Assembly: GCA_963703075.1 (NCBI GenBank)
Contig: OY969786.1
Location: 3,100,001-3,164,000 of the forward strand
Length of the DNA stretch: 64,000 nucleotides
Reading direction: 5' to 3'
DNA from: Korobacter sp963703075
GTDB lineage: Bacteria > Acidobacteriota > Terriglobia > Terriglobales > Acidobacteriaceae
The position numbers and the translations under genes are program-made. Numbering within the stretch: the stretch's first letter is position 1; every line of letters starts with the position of its first letter. The notes beneath the pieces are model-generated. The model was given only the letters and a program-made list of their open reading frames with translations, did no database searches and was not told where the DNA came from. Of this stretch, positions 34,732 to 43,189 are shown piece by piece.

Positions 34732-34848
34732 GATGGATACCCGACTAATTCAGGAACTCTGAATCCATCTTGAAGGCCGACCCCAAAGCAAGTCAAATCT
34801 ATTTTTCGGTCAGGAGGTGACCAGCCATTTCCTTTTTCGTGAGGTTAA

Positions 34849-35451
34849 TTAGCGATTGCGAGGGAGTCCCTTTGCCGAGGCCTCGGCTCCAGCTGGTTCA
34901 CGGAACGGTTCTACAGAAATGCGCTCGTAACGCACTTCCAGCACCGTCAGGTATTCCGTGCTGCCCGGCAATTGAAGGTCGACGCTGTCACCCGCGGCTG
35001 ACTTCATCAAGGCGCGCCCCAGGGGTGATACCCAACTGATGTGGTTGCGGTTGAGATCGATCTCGTCGGTACCCACGATGCTCACCACTCGCTCCGCTCC
35101 CGCGGCATTGGTAAAGCGCACGGTCGCTCCGAAGAATGCCCTCGCCGCTGCTTGGCCCGATCTCGGAGCTTCCGGGTCTACCACTTCGGCGGCTTCGATG
35201 CGCTTGGTGAGAAAGCGAATGCGTCCGTCGATCTGCCGTAGCCGCCGCTTACCGTACCGATAGTCGGCGTTATCACTGCGATCGCCGTTGCCGGCAGCCC
35301 ACGCCACCACTTCCACCACGGCCGGGCGTTCCCTCGTGAGCAGAAACCGGTGCTCATCTTTGAGGCGTTGCAGCCCGCTGGGGGTTATGTAGTTCTTGCT
35401 TTGCGTGGCGGGCTCGTCGGCTTGTGGTTTTCTCGTAAACCCTTTCCGCAT
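34849..35451 (-). CDS. greB: Transcription elongation factor GreB
   Basis: The 200-residue GreA/GreB-family protein has an N-terminal coiled-coil beginning NYITPSGLQRLKDEHRFLLTRERPAVVEVV, with DRSDNADYRYGKRRLRQIDGRIRFL, where the acidic tip (D-x-S-D-N-A-D) reaches the RNA polymerase active site to stimulate cleavage of stalled transcripts. The C-terminal FKBP-like domain follows (VSIVGTDEIDL, ISWVSPLGRALM). YGKRRLRQID is typical of GreB rather than GreA. The start MRKGFTRKPQ has GGGAGG 8 nt upstream; the frame extends to 35520 without support. Extra N- and C-terminal tails make it longer than E. coli GreB. Confidence 0.92.
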   Translation of the reverse strand: MRKGFTRKPQADEPATQSKNYITPSGLQRLKDEHRFLLTRERPAVVEVVAWAAGNGDRSDNADYRYGKRRLRQIDGRIRFLTKRIEAAEVVDPEAPRSGQAAARAFFGATVRFTNAAGAERVVSIVGTDEIDLNRNHISWVSPLGRALMKSAAGDSVDLQLPGSTEYLTVLEVRYERISVEPFREPAGAEASAKGLPRNR

Positions 35452-35658
35452 GTGGTAATCCTCCCGGCGGGAATCCAATGGGCTCCCCGATGAACGCGGA
35501 TGAACGCCGACACAAAACACGGTAGGTCATCCGTCGTGGGAGTTGATCTGCGGCCGTACCTTATTTTTTCACGTCTTCCGGTCCCTGAGCGATCTATCCA
35601 TCATCTTGAGCAGATCGCGGACGCACTCGACGCCATCGAGAGTCGACATGGGAAGCGA

Positions 35659-37434
35659 TTAGAAGGTGAAGCGACCACCGACTGTCGGAGCGAGGTTGTT
35701 GTTGTAGTAATAGGGGACGCCGGGACCATGAGGAATGGCGATGGCCAGTCCCCCCTTTACGTAGGAATACGCAATTCCGGCAAAAGCGTCGAAGCGCTTG
35801 GTGATGTGACGATCCACGTAAAGCGACTCCTCGTTGAGGGTGCCGGCGCAGGAACTGCGAAAACCGGCTGTGGGCGAGCACGTCGTCGGAACGCGGAAGT
35901 CGTTTTGCAGCTGGTGATACCAGGACAAAGTAATGTCAGTCTTGCTATCGATGGCGTATTTTCCGCCGGTCCACCAGATCTGCACGTGCTTGGGAGAGTC
36001 AAGGTTGTCGTCTTCCACGCCGCTCAGGTTATAGCCGCCCTGGTCCGAGGCACCAATACCCAACGGGTTCGATGGGTTGGCCTGCCGGATGTATTCGTAG
36101 CCCGCAAACAACTTGAACCGCTCCCACGTGTACTTGGCCGCGCCCATGATGGCGCGGTTGTCGGTCACGATGCCATAAAGGGTGTTGGTCGGTGAAATCA
36201 GATTGTCCCCGGTGATCGGGTTGGTGTTGATGCTGTTGGTGGTCGATTGATAAGGCTGCGTCGGACTCTGCGGTCCCAGCAACGGATTCAAGACGCTAAT
36301 CGCCTGGTTATAACGTTGGTAGACGAGGTCGGCCGAGAACCGGTGATAGCCCCCGCCAAAGTCGAATCCATAGGCATTATTGTGTGCCGATTCCGGCATG
36401 CAGTTGGCGGCCGTAAAGGTGGATGCGTCCGAGTAGCAGCCTCCCGAACCATCGGCAAATTTATACATCGCGCCAAAATGGATCAGGCCATAAGTAAGGC
36501 GATACTTCAGGGCGTCGTCCCAACGAGTGTTCTCGGTGTCGCCGCCGCCCGCCATCGTGCCGTTATATCCGATATACGAAAAGGCGTACGAGCCGCTGGC
36601 GGGATCGTAAAGCAGCATCGCATCGGTGCCGAGAGCACGCTGACGACCGAAGGTCAGGGTGCCGAAAGTCGTGGAGGCTATGCCGCCATAAATTTCATCA
36701 TTGAACGGCTGGCCAGCGCGCGCGCCATCGATAGCGATCGAATAGCTACGCCGGGGAAGGCCGTTGTTGATGGTGTCGGTAGCGGACGCGTTGGCCAGCA
36801 GGCCGGACTGCGGGTTGATGCCAGTGGAAGCGTTGAACACCACCGACCAGCCGGGCAGAAACTCTTCCTTGCCCTTTATGCCCAGACCGGTCTGCGAGAG
36901 GTTATTCGGTGCGACGAGGAATCGATGTTGAAAACCGTTTCGATTCACCAGAGATTCGCCTTCGTAGTTGTAGCCGTTTTCCGGTAGGCCGTGGGTGACA
37001 TAGCCGACGCCGACGTCATACGCACCGTAGAGCGTGATACCGTGCCAGGTCAGCGCGCAATCAGTGGTGGCAAACTCGCGGCCGCTGGCGCAGGCGTCTG
37101 CGGTGCTGCGCTGCATCTTGATCTCGACCGTCGCTTCCTGGCCAACCGCCAAGCCGATTCCTGTGCGTTTTTCGTCGACGAACCCGTGTTCTGCCGCTCG
37201 AATCTCGAAGCGCCCCGCAGGCAGGCCGCACTCCTGAAAGTGCCCCATACCATCGGTTGTGCTGGTGCGCGTCGCACCGGTGTCGACGTTCTTGACGGTC
37301 ACAGCGACATCGCGAACGGGTGCGCCGGATTGATCGGTCACCACGCCCGAGAGGCTCGCTCCCGTTTGGGCCCAGATCCCGGAAGAGAAAAACAAAAGAA
37401 TAACCACTGCAAGAGACAGGTGATACGTGCGCAT
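35659..37434 (-). CDS. Outer-membrane porin with N-terminal carboxypeptidase-regulatory domain
   Basis: The 591-residue product has a signal peptide (about 1-23, SGIWAQ), an Ig-like carboxypeptidase-regulatory domain (about 28-105, GASLSGVVTDQSGAPVRDVAV), a spacer with two cysteines, and a Gram-negative porin barrel starting LTWHGITLYGAYDVGVGYVTHG, with porin-like segments FGRQRALGTDAM and YHRFSADLVYQRY. It ends in the C-terminal aromatic strand VGGRFTF. The fusion of this Ig-like domain to a general porin, rather than to a TonB receptor, is unusual. ATG 37434 has GAGG upstream; the longer frame to 37755 overlaps the divergent regulator's region. The divergent MOP-type regulator probably controls it. 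Confidence 0.85.
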   Translation of the reverse strand: MRTYHLSLAVVILLFFSSGIWAQTGASLSGVVTDQSGAPVRDVAVTVKNVDTGATRTSTTDGMGHFQECGLPAGRFEIRAAEHGFVDEKRTGIGLAVGQEATVEIKMQRSTADACASGREFATTDCALTWHGITLYGAYDVGVGYVTHGLPENGYNYEGESLVNRNGFQHRFLVAPNNLSQTGLGIKGKEEFLPGWSVVFNASTGINPQSGLLANASATDTINNGLPRRSYSIAIDGARAGQPFNDEIYGGIASTTFGTLTFGRQRALGTDAMLLYDPASGSYAFSYIGYNGTMAGGGDTENTRWDDALKYRLTYGLIHFGAMYKFADGSGGCYSDASTFTAANCMPESAHNNAYGFDFGGGYHRFSADLVYQRYNQAISVLNPLLGPQSPTQPYQSTTNSINTNPITGDNLISPTNTLYGIVTDNRAIMGAAKYTWERFKLFAGYEYIRQANPSNPLGIGASDQGGYNLSGVEDDNLDSPKHVQIWWTGGKYAIDSKTDITLSWYHQLQNDFRVPTTCSPTAGFRSSCAGTLNEESLYVDRHITKRFDAFAGIAYSYVKGGLAIAIPHGPGVPYYYNNNLAPTVGGRFTF

Positions 37435-37478
37435 TTCAACCTCGAAAAAATTACGATTAAAACTAGAGCGCATAAGTG

Positions 37479-37506
37479 TATAGGACATACGATTATTCTG
37501 TCTATA
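37479..37506. promoter_or_regulatory. Candidate operator between porin and MOP regulator
   Basis: TATAGGACA (37479-37487) and TGTCTATA (37499-37506) form an imperfect inverted repeat with an 11-nt spacer, in an AT-rich stretch of the 171-bp divergent region. It is suitable as a site for the adjacent regulator, but not tested. Confidence 0.4.
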
Positions 37507-37605
37507 AATGTACGATATGGTTCTATTTGCTGTCAGGCCGATGGCCAGCTCGTTCGGCTGCCTGGAGTTGACCGGAAGGTTTGGGGTGATTACGATTGCG
37601 TTCCG

Positions 37606-38040
37606 ATGCGGAAAAGCGGCAAATCCGAAAGAAATGCTGAGGGACTGCTGAAGCTTCACGACGCGGCTTTGCTGCTGGGGATCAGCTTTCCCACGATTAA
37701 ACAGTGGATTTACAAGAAGAAGATTCGAAGCAATCGGACTGCGGGAGGACATCATCGTATCCCGCAGAGCGAAGTGGACCGATTACTTTTCCGAACCCGC
37801 GGCAAGACCGAGCAACAACGCAATGAAGAACTCCGCCGCGTGAGCGGTCGCAATCAGTTAGTGGGACGGATTGAGGCGGTGCAGATCAGCGGTTTGATGG
37901 CGGAGGTCAGGGTATCGATCGGCGGTCAGCAAATCACGTCGATCATCACGGCACGCTCTGCCAGAGAGATGGGGCTGAAACGGGGACAGACCGCCGCAGC
38001 CCTCGTGAAGTCTACCGATGTAATGATCTTGCGGGTTTGA
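37606..38040 (+). CDS. Transcriptional regulator: MerR/excisionase-type HTH plus MOP (molybdate-binding) domain
   Basis: The 144-residue protein has an N-terminal helix-turn-helix (14-62: LLKLHDAALLLGISFPTIKQ then WIYKKKI and GGHHRIPQSEVDRLL) of the MerR/excisionase type, and a C-terminal MOP/TOBE domain (82-144: RNQLVGRIEAVQISGLMAEV to MGLKRGQTAAALVKSTDVMI). MOP domains bind molybdate or tungstate in ModE and molbindins, so the protein is likely an oxyanion-responsive regulator. ModE itself has a different DNA-binding domain. The open frame runs upstream to 36991, but that part is antisense to the porin gene; MRKSGKSERN is the chosen start. Its target is probably the divergent porin gene. 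Confidence 0.8.
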   Translation: MRKSGKSERNAEGLLKLHDAALLLGISFPTIKQWIYKKKIRSNRTAGGHHRIPQSEVDRLLFRTRGKTEQQRNEELRRVSGRNQLVGRIEAVQISGLMAEVRVSIGGQQITSIITARSAREMGLKRGQTAAALVKSTDVMILRV

Positions 38041-38116
38041 CTCATGGAAAATCGATCATCTGGCGAGACTCTCAACAGAACGTGCGCCGTGGATGGGTAG
38101 GCAACGTAAGTGCTGT

Positions 38117-38692
38117 TTATCGTTTCGTGGCGAGATAGTAGGTGTTCTTGCCTTCATCGGTGTGAACATTCGTTAAGGCCAAGCCGTGCTCGGAGAGGAG
38201 CCGCCGATAGTTCTCGGTGCTGAACGAGTAGTATCGGAAAGTCACCTCGTTCATCGTACTTTCTTTGGCTTCGAACCCGTCCACATCTCCCGATGTAAAC
38301 AGGAAGGGCGCGTCTGTTTTGAGAACGCGCGCGATGCTGCCGATGGCTCGAATCTGATCGTCCGGTTTCAGGTGGAACATGACGCCCAGAGCGACGGCAG
38401 CGTCGAAATAAGTGTCGGCGAAAGGGCAGCTCTGAAGAGTGCCTAATATAGCTGGGGTTTGCGGGAAATTTGCGCGGAAACGTTCCAGCATTCGGCTCGA
38501 ACTATCGAGACCGATTACATGAAGGCCGGAATCCAGCAGGGTTCGCGTGATGGGGATCCCATTGCCGCAGCCAGCGTCCAAAATGCGTGATCCTGGTGGT
38601 AGAGATGAGGCGAGACTCTTCACCTCAGCCACGCCTGTTTGGTCATCGCGCTCGGAAGCATACCAGTCCGCGATCAAGTCATACTCATGCAT
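38117..38692 (-). CDS. Class I SAM-dependent methyltransferase
   Basis: The 191-residue methyltransferase has motif I SRILDAGCGNGIPIT (about 36-50), the acidic end of strand 2 (VIGLDSSSRML), motif II-like FDAAVALGVMFHL and a C-terminal strand region. It binds S-adenosylmethionine; the acceptor is unknown. The open frame runs on to a GTG at 38752 inside a palindromic element; MHEYDLIADWY is the natural start. The start lies 51 nt from the left arm of that element, matching the arrangement in the 2-5 kb array. Confidence 0.87.
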   Translation of the reverse strand: MHEYDLIADWYASERDDQTGVAEVKSLASSLPPGSRILDAGCGNGIPITRTLLDSGLHVIGLDSSSRMLERFRANFPQTPAILGTLQSCPFADTYFDAAVALGVMFHLKPDDQIRAIGSIARVLKTDAPFLFTSGDVDGFEAKESTMNEVTFRYYSFSTENYRRLLSEHGLALTNVHTDEGKNTYYLATKR

Positions 38693-38732
38693 CGCGCCGC
38701 GCTCCGATTCGTACGATCTGCATTTGATTTTT

Positions 38733-38802
38733 GGCGAAACAGCCGTTACCACTCACAATCCTGCCACAGGCTGATTGCATATGGGTTGATAGGATTTGCC
38801 AA
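38733..38802 (-). repeat. Palindromic element (copy 10)
   Basis: GCGAAACAGCCGTTACCACT (left flank and arm, core 38744-38752), then CACAATCCTGCCACA (inner arm and loop) are well kept. The right half has decayed to ATGGGTTGATAGGATTTGCC. It lies between the divergent methyltransferase and squalene-cyclase-like genes. Confidence 0.75.
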
Positions 38803-38818
38803 CAAGGTAACATGGCTC

Positions 38819-39736
38819 GTGGACATCCTCGCGTGGCTCCTCGATTCCGATCCGGCTATCCGCTGGCAAACCTTGCGCGATCTCACCGATACTCCCGCGG
38901 CAACCATTGCCGCCGAACGTGCCTGCGTAGCCCGGGAAGGGCTAGGCGCCAAGATTCTCGCCTGCCAGGGTTCGGGTGGCGCATGGCATCGCCCTGACGT
39001 GGGGGATTGGTTGCCGACCATTTTTACCCTGCAACTGCTACGCGCGACCGGCGTTGACCCAACTGACGCCGCCGTGGTGTCGGCGATCGCTCGTCTTCAG
39101 TCGGGGTATCGATGGGCGGAGGAATTCGGTGCCAAACCATTCTTCGATGGCGAAGTCGAGCCATGCATCAATGGCGGAGCGCTGGCGCTGAGCGCGTACT
39201 TCGGCTACCCCTCGGAGAGCCTGGCCGTGCGTCTTCTTGGCGAACAACTCGACGACGGCGGTTGGAACTGCGATGCGCCAAAGAGCAAGGTGTCCTCTTA
39301 CCACACCACGATTTGCGTGCTGGAAGGTTTACTCGAATACGAGAGAGCTACCGGACCGTCACGGGAAATTTCGTCTGCTCGCCGGCGCGCCGAGGAATAC
39401 CTGCTGGCGCGATTTCTGTTCCGTCGTCTTTCCACTGGCGAGGTCGCGGACGCGGGGTTCCTCCAATTCGCATACCCGCCACGCTATTGCTACGACGTCC
39501 TCCGTGCCCTTGAATATTTCAGGGCTGCCGGCGCTCCGCCCGATGGGCGCGTCGCGGAAGCCATTGGAATTGTTGAGAGCCGTCGCCAATCCGATGGGCG
39601 GTGGCTCCTCGATGACACGCATAACGAGTCGCTTCCCTTCCCGTTTGTTGAGTCCATCGGCGAACCGAGCCGGTGGAACACGCTTCGAGCTTTGCGTGTG
39701 CTGCGGTGGTACAAACAGTCCCGAGTCGAACAATGA
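38819..39736 (+). CDS. Squalene-cyclase/prenyltransferase-like alpha-toroid protein
   Basis: The 305-residue protein is made of helical repeats with QW-like features: DGGWNCDAPKSKVSSYHTTI, LQSGYRWAEEFGAKPFF, RQSDGRWLLDD. It resembles the alpha/alpha toroid of terpene cyclases and prenyltransferases, but is about half the length of squalene-hopene cyclase and lacks the catalytic DxDD motif, so a cyclase role is not supported. The start is taken as GTG at 38819-38821 (VDILAWLLDSDPAIRWQ), with AAGG upstream. The frame extends into the palindromic element and beyond to 38639, which is not credible as coding. Confidence 0.75.
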   Translation: MDILAWLLDSDPAIRWQTLRDLTDTPAATIAAERACVAREGLGAKILACQGSGGAWHRPDVGDWLPTIFTLQLLRATGVDPTDAAVVSAIARLQSGYRWAEEFGAKPFFDGEVEPCINGGALALSAYFGYPSESLAVRLLGEQLDDGGWNCDAPKSKVSSYHTTICVLEGLLEYERATGPSREISSARRRAEEYLLARFLFRRLSTGEVADAGFLQFAYPPRYCYDVLRALEYFRAAGAPPDGRVAEAIGIVESRRQSDGRWLLDDTHNESLPFPFVESIGEPSRWNTLRALRVLRWYKQSRVEQ

Positions 39737-39869
39737 AGGTGAAACAGTTTGTCGATAGATTTGCCCTAGATTGCTTTCGTTCTTTGCAGGTGAGACTTCG
39801 GCGTTGCCGTGCGCCGTGGGCAGGGATCACGGAATACGCTCACAGGCGTCATAGATGGAGTGGAGGGTT

Positions 39870-40253
39870 ATGGAATCTCAAGCAAACCGGACGGCCTTAG
39901 AGGAGCACTGGGCTGCCTCCGCGGGCGGGGACCTGGAAGCGGAGCACCGCATTTATAGCGAGGACGTTCTCTGTGAATACCCGCAATCGGGTGAGAAGAT
40001 CCGTGGCCGCCACAACCTCGAGGCTTTGCGCGGCCATCATCCGGGAAAACCCAGCGGCTTCAAAATTCGCAGCCTGGTGGGAGTGGGCGATCTCTGGGTG
40101 ACGGAATACGTGATCGATTACGAGGGGAAGCCGTTTCTGACGGTGAGCATTATGGTGTTTCGCGATGGAAGAGTCGTCCATGAAACCCAGTACTTCACAG
40201 AACCATTCGAAGCTCCGGCCTGGCGTTCGCAATGGGTTGAGCAGGCAGCTTGA
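39870..40253 (+). CDS. SnoaL/NTF2-like protein
   Basis: The 127-residue NTF2-fold protein has an N-terminal helix (ALEEHWAASAGGDLEAEHRIYSEDV in part), then a cone-shaped sheet with GEKIRGRHNLEAL and a C-terminal strand FRDGRVVHETQYFTEPFEAPAW, the last strand typical of SnoaL-like proteins. Members act as cyclases, isomerases or ligand-binding proteins; here no catalytic pair is evident. GGAGG lies 4 nt before the ATG at 39870; MEWRVM (39855) is less likely. It stands alone. Confidence 0.85.
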   Translation: MESQANRTALEEHWAASAGGDLEAEHRIYSEDVLCEYPQSGEKIRGRHNLEALRGHHPGKPSGFKIRSLVGVGDLWVTEYVIDYEGKPFLTVSIMVFRDGRVVHETQYFTEPFEAPAWRSQWVEQAA

Positions 40254-40461
40254 CGGTTCCCCATGATTTTTCGCGCAGCAGCTTAACCCGACGCTGATCG
40301 CGTCGAGTTTCAACGGGGAGGCGGCCTTCGGCCTGGTTAGTGGAGTTCACGAAGAGTGACTCGTGGCCTAAGTCCTTGACTGGGCCTAGACGGGGCGGCT
40401 TCAGGAAGAGGCGTGTTACTCTGGCGCTGTTTTCGCGAGCGCTCGGCGCGAGGAGGGGCCT

Positions 40462-40848
40462 GTGCTACCTAGCCCGGTAACCGATCTCAAGACATTTGTA
40501 CCCGCCAAAGACCCTGAACTTGCCAAAAGCTTTTATGTCGACCTGGGGTTTACGGTCAATTGGAGCAACGAGGAGATTGCAGAGCTGCAAATCGGATCTT
40601 TCCGGTTTCTTCTGCAGAAATTCTATGTGGCGGAACACGCCGGCAATTTCATGATGAGCCTTGGCGTGGAGGACGCCGACGCGTGGTGGGAGCACATCCA
40701 AAGGATAGAACTCACAAAGAAGTATCCGGGGATCATGTGCAAGCCGCCGAAAATGCAACCTTGGGGATTGCGGGTGCTCTACTTGAGTGATCCAACCGGC
40801 GTTCTTTGGCACATCAATGATATGCGGAAAGACACGCCTGAGCGTTGA
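40462..40848 (+). CDS. VOC-family (glyoxalase/bleomycin-resistance-like) protein
   Basis: The 128-residue protein has the beta-alpha-beta-beta-beta fold of the vicinal-oxygen-chelate family: LKTFVPAKDPELAKSFYVDL at the start, FRFLLQKFYV in the middle and the C-terminal GLRVLYLSDPTGVLWHIND with the metal-site-like His. Members bind small ligands or catalyse isomerisation; a specific function cannot be assigned. It starts at GTG 40462-40464 with AGGAGG 5 nt upstream. Its stop is 1-2 nt from a right-arm copy of the palindromic element. Confidence 0.87.
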   Translation: MLPSPVTDLKTFVPAKDPELAKSFYVDLGFTVNWSNEEIAELQIGSFRFLLQKFYVAEHAGNFMMSLGVEDADAWWEHIQRIELTKKYPGIMCKPPKMQPWGLRVLYLSDPTGVLWHINDMRKDTPER

Positions 40849-40849
40849 A

Positions 40850-40879
40850 GATTGGTTACTTGTGGTAACGGGATGTTAC
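40850..40879 (-). repeat. Palindromic element, right arm only (copy 11)
   Basis: GATTGGTTACTTGTGGTAAC, then GGGATG, holds the right arm GTGGTAACG (40862-40870) with its flank. No left arm is present: the VOC-protein gene ends 2 nt upstream. Identity with the 2.35-kb copy starts within this arm at 40859. Confidence 0.7.
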
Positions 40880-41250
40880 AACAACTGATGCAAAACCCCG
40901 ATGAGCTATCGATGCATCTCCCAGCCACCCTCCTTGGCACGCTTTACCAATTCGGCGAGACGCACCCGAGCCTTGATGAGAACCACTTGACCAGGTTGTG
41001 ACCATATTTCACGCTCCCACCATTCCTGCAATTCTCGTTGACTACATAGCTGTGAAATTGCGCGAATTAGATCATCGGCTTCTCGTCCGTAAACCTCGTG
41101 CTTGAGGAACAAAATACTTATGAGAGGTGGGACACGGGCCTCACCATTTGGTGCAGCCTCGCGTTTCTCAGGATCATCGGTTTCAATCAAATCCCTAGGA
41201 TCAACTTCCATCCACGAGCCGGGACGCTCGTCAAATGGATGAAGCGAATA
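40859..41250 (-). repeat. Duplicated segment, copy B (matches 2352-2742)
   Basis: 392 bp are identical to 2352-2742 except for one substitution and one extra C. Copy B contains the full 3' part of the gene and continues into its 5' part, so it is closer to the parental form. Confidence 0.9.
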
Positions 41251-41433
41251 TATCTGCCCGGTTTCTTTATCTCGATACCAACTCTCGTTGGGTGAGTATC
41301 GATGCGGCTTCTTCACCGGAATCTGCTCGACGTGACCACGAGATATTGCTTCAGAAAGCATGCGCCTCAACTCTCGACAGGCGGCTGGCGAGCCAATAAC
41401 CCTCAACTCGTGCATGTCCTTAAAAATTCCCAT
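40906..41433 (-). CDS. Hypothetical protein, intact copy of the duplicated gene
   Basis: This 175-residue soluble protein begins MGIFKDMHELRVIGSPAACRELRRML, an N-terminal ferredoxin-like or RNA-binding-like pattern that I cannot name (quoted in part). A basic segment (PVKKPHRYSP), an acidic middle (DPRDLIETDDPEKRE) and a C-terminal helix (VRLAELVKRAKEGGWEM) follow. There is no signal peptide. It corresponds to the truncated copy at 2398 but is complete. Right-arm sequence of the palindromic element lies 35 nt past its stop. Near 41478-41495 (TCGCCGTAACCAGGTTTG), upstream of its start, there is only faint similarity to a left arm. Confidence 0.7.
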   Translation of the reverse strand: MGIFKDMHELRVIGSPAACRELRRMLSEAISRGHVEQIPVKKPHRYSPNESWYRDKETGQIYSLHPFDERPGSWMEVDPRDLIETDDPEKREAAPNGEARVPPLISILFLKHEVYGREADDLIRAISQLCSQRELQEWWEREIWSQPGQVVLIKARVRLAELVKRAKEGGWEMHR

Positions 41434-41641
41434 CGCGTATCCGTTTCAGTTTATCCGATGGGCACTTGCCGTGGCTTGTCGCCGTAACCAGGTTTGCTCT
41501 ACAAAAAGCTGCGGTAGCCGGTTCCCTCGCCACCCGACACAAACCTCGATGGTTTGGGCATTGGCCCTTCGTGAAACCAAGCGATCCGGGAGGTGCTAGG
41601 ATCGGGCCAGCCTGGCTGAATGGGCGGAATGAGGAAACCGA

Positions 41642-43114
41642 ATGGGCCCAGATCCTCGCCCGCTCGTGCTGTTAACGGGAGCCTCGGGCTACATCGGGGG
41701 CCGTCTGCTCATGGAGTTGGAGAGAGCAGGCTGGCCGGTTCGCTGCGTGGCGCGGCGCCCTGAATTTCTCCGGGCAAGAGTGGATGCTGCCACGGAAGTA
41801 GTCAAAGCAGATTGCCTGGATCGTAGTTCCCTGGTAGCGGCGATGGCTGGAGTAGAGACGGCGTATTACCTCGTCCACTCCATGGGATCTTCCGGCAAGT
41901 TCGAACAGGAAGACCGCGCAGCCGCGCAAAATTTCGCGGATGCGGCGCGCGATTCCGGAGTACGACGCATTGTGTACCTGGGAGGCTTAGGAGACCAGGA
42001 CGAAGCGCTCTCCGCGCATTTGCGCAGCCGTCACGAGGTAGCAGATATCCTGCGAAGTTCGGGAATTCCTACCATCGAATTCCGCGCATCCATCGTAATC
42101 GGTTCCGGCAGTCTCTCCTTTGAAATGATTCGGGCGCTGGTGCAGCGGTTGCCGGTGATGATCTGCCCGCGGTGGGTTGCAGTGAAGGCCCAGCCGATCG
42201 CGGTGGAAGACGTGGTTGCATATCTGATGGCCGGGCTGAGATTGCCGGTAGAGCAGTGCGGAGTTTTCGAAATCGGGGGCACCGACCAGGTGAGCTACGG
42301 CCAGATCATGGGCGAATACGCCCAGCAATGTGGACTGCGCCGGTGGATGATCCCGGTTCCGATCCTGACGCCTCGCCTCTCGAGTTTGTGGTTGGGACTG
42401 GTCACGCCGGTGTACGCGCGAATTGGCCGGAAACTGGTGGATAGCATGCGCAACCCGACACTGGTGCAGGACAAGTCGGCGTTGACGGCCTTCGACATCA
42501 AACCGAAGAGTTTGCGAGAAGCAATCGAAAGAGCGTTGCAGCACGAGGACCGGGAATTTGCCCAGACGAGTTGGTGCGACGCTCTCTCCTCGTCGGGAAA
42601 GACGCCGTCGTGGGGCGGCGTGAAGTTTGGCAGCAGGCTGGTGGATTCGCGGACGGTGCAAGTATCGGTTGCTCCAGCTTTCGCTTTCGCTCCGATTCAA
42701 CGGATTGGAGGTTTGAATGGCTGGTACTTTGCCAACGCCCTGTGGTGGCTGCGAGGAGCTTTGGATCTACTGGTGGGCGGGGTGGGGCTACGCCGAGGCC
42801 GTCGCGACCCGCAGAGGCTTTCTCCCGGCGATGCCCTTGATTTCTGGCGAGTGGAAAGCTTTGTGCCGGATCGCGAACTCGGGCTGGTGGCAGAAATGAA
42901 AGTTCCGGGGCGCGCCTGGCTGCGTTTCGAGGTGGAAGCGATTGACGGAGGGTCGGTGATTCGGCAGACCGCTATTTTTGATCCGGCCGGATTGGCGGGG
43001 CTTCTTTATTGGTACGCGCTCTACCCTGTGCATCGCTGGATTTTCAGTGGCATGCTCGAGCAGATTGCAACTGCCGGAATGCGGCGGACGCATGCCTCTG
43101 CGGCTGGGGCGTGA
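41642..43114 (+). CDS. SDR-type NAD(P)-binding protein fused to DUF2867 domain
   Basis: The 490-residue two-domain protein has an N-terminal extended-SDR/NmrA-type Rossmann domain (VLLTGASGYIGGRLLMELE, with TGASGYIGG at 12-20; YLVHSMGSSGKFEQED) and a C-terminal DUF2867 domain (from about residue 330, with LNGWYFANALWWLRGALDLL and GRAWLRFEVEAIDGGSV). This combination is widespread in bacteria, but its reaction is unproven; it is likely a dehydrogenase or epimerase of a membrane-linked substrate. GAGG lies 7 nt before the ATG. Confidence 0.9.
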   Translation: MGPDPRPLVLLTGASGYIGGRLLMELERAGWPVRCVARRPEFLRARVDAATEVVKADCLDRSSLVAAMAGVETAYYLVHSMGSSGKFEQEDRAAAQNFADAARDSGVRRIVYLGGLGDQDEALSAHLRSRHEVADILRSSGIPTIEFRASIVIGSGSLSFEMIRALVQRLPVMICPRWVAVKAQPIAVEDVVAYLMAGLRLPVEQCGVFEIGGTDQVSYGQIMGEYAQQCGLRRWMIPVPILTPRLSSLWLGLVTPVYARIGRKLVDSMRNPTLVQDKSALTAFDIKPKSLREAIERALQHEDREFAQTSWCDALSSSGKTPSWGGVKFGSRLVDSRTVQVSVAPAFAFAPIQRIGGLNGWYFANALWWLRGALDLLVGGVGLRRGRRDPQRLSPGDALDFWRVESFVPDRELGLVAEMKVPGRAWLRFEVEAIDGGSVIRQTAIFDPAGLAGLLYWYALYPVHRWIFSGMLEQIATAGMRRTHASAAGA

Positions 43115-43189
43115 CATTCCGAAGCGACCCTGAGATTTTCGTTGGCATATCAGAGGTGCTCTAAGTTTCAGCAAATTTCGGAGGGGAGC

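Noticed and set aside
36247..37605. N-terminal extension of the MOP regulator and a separate frame antisense to the porin
   Set aside because: These codons lie opposite the porin gene and lack any start signal; the regulator's natural start is 37606.
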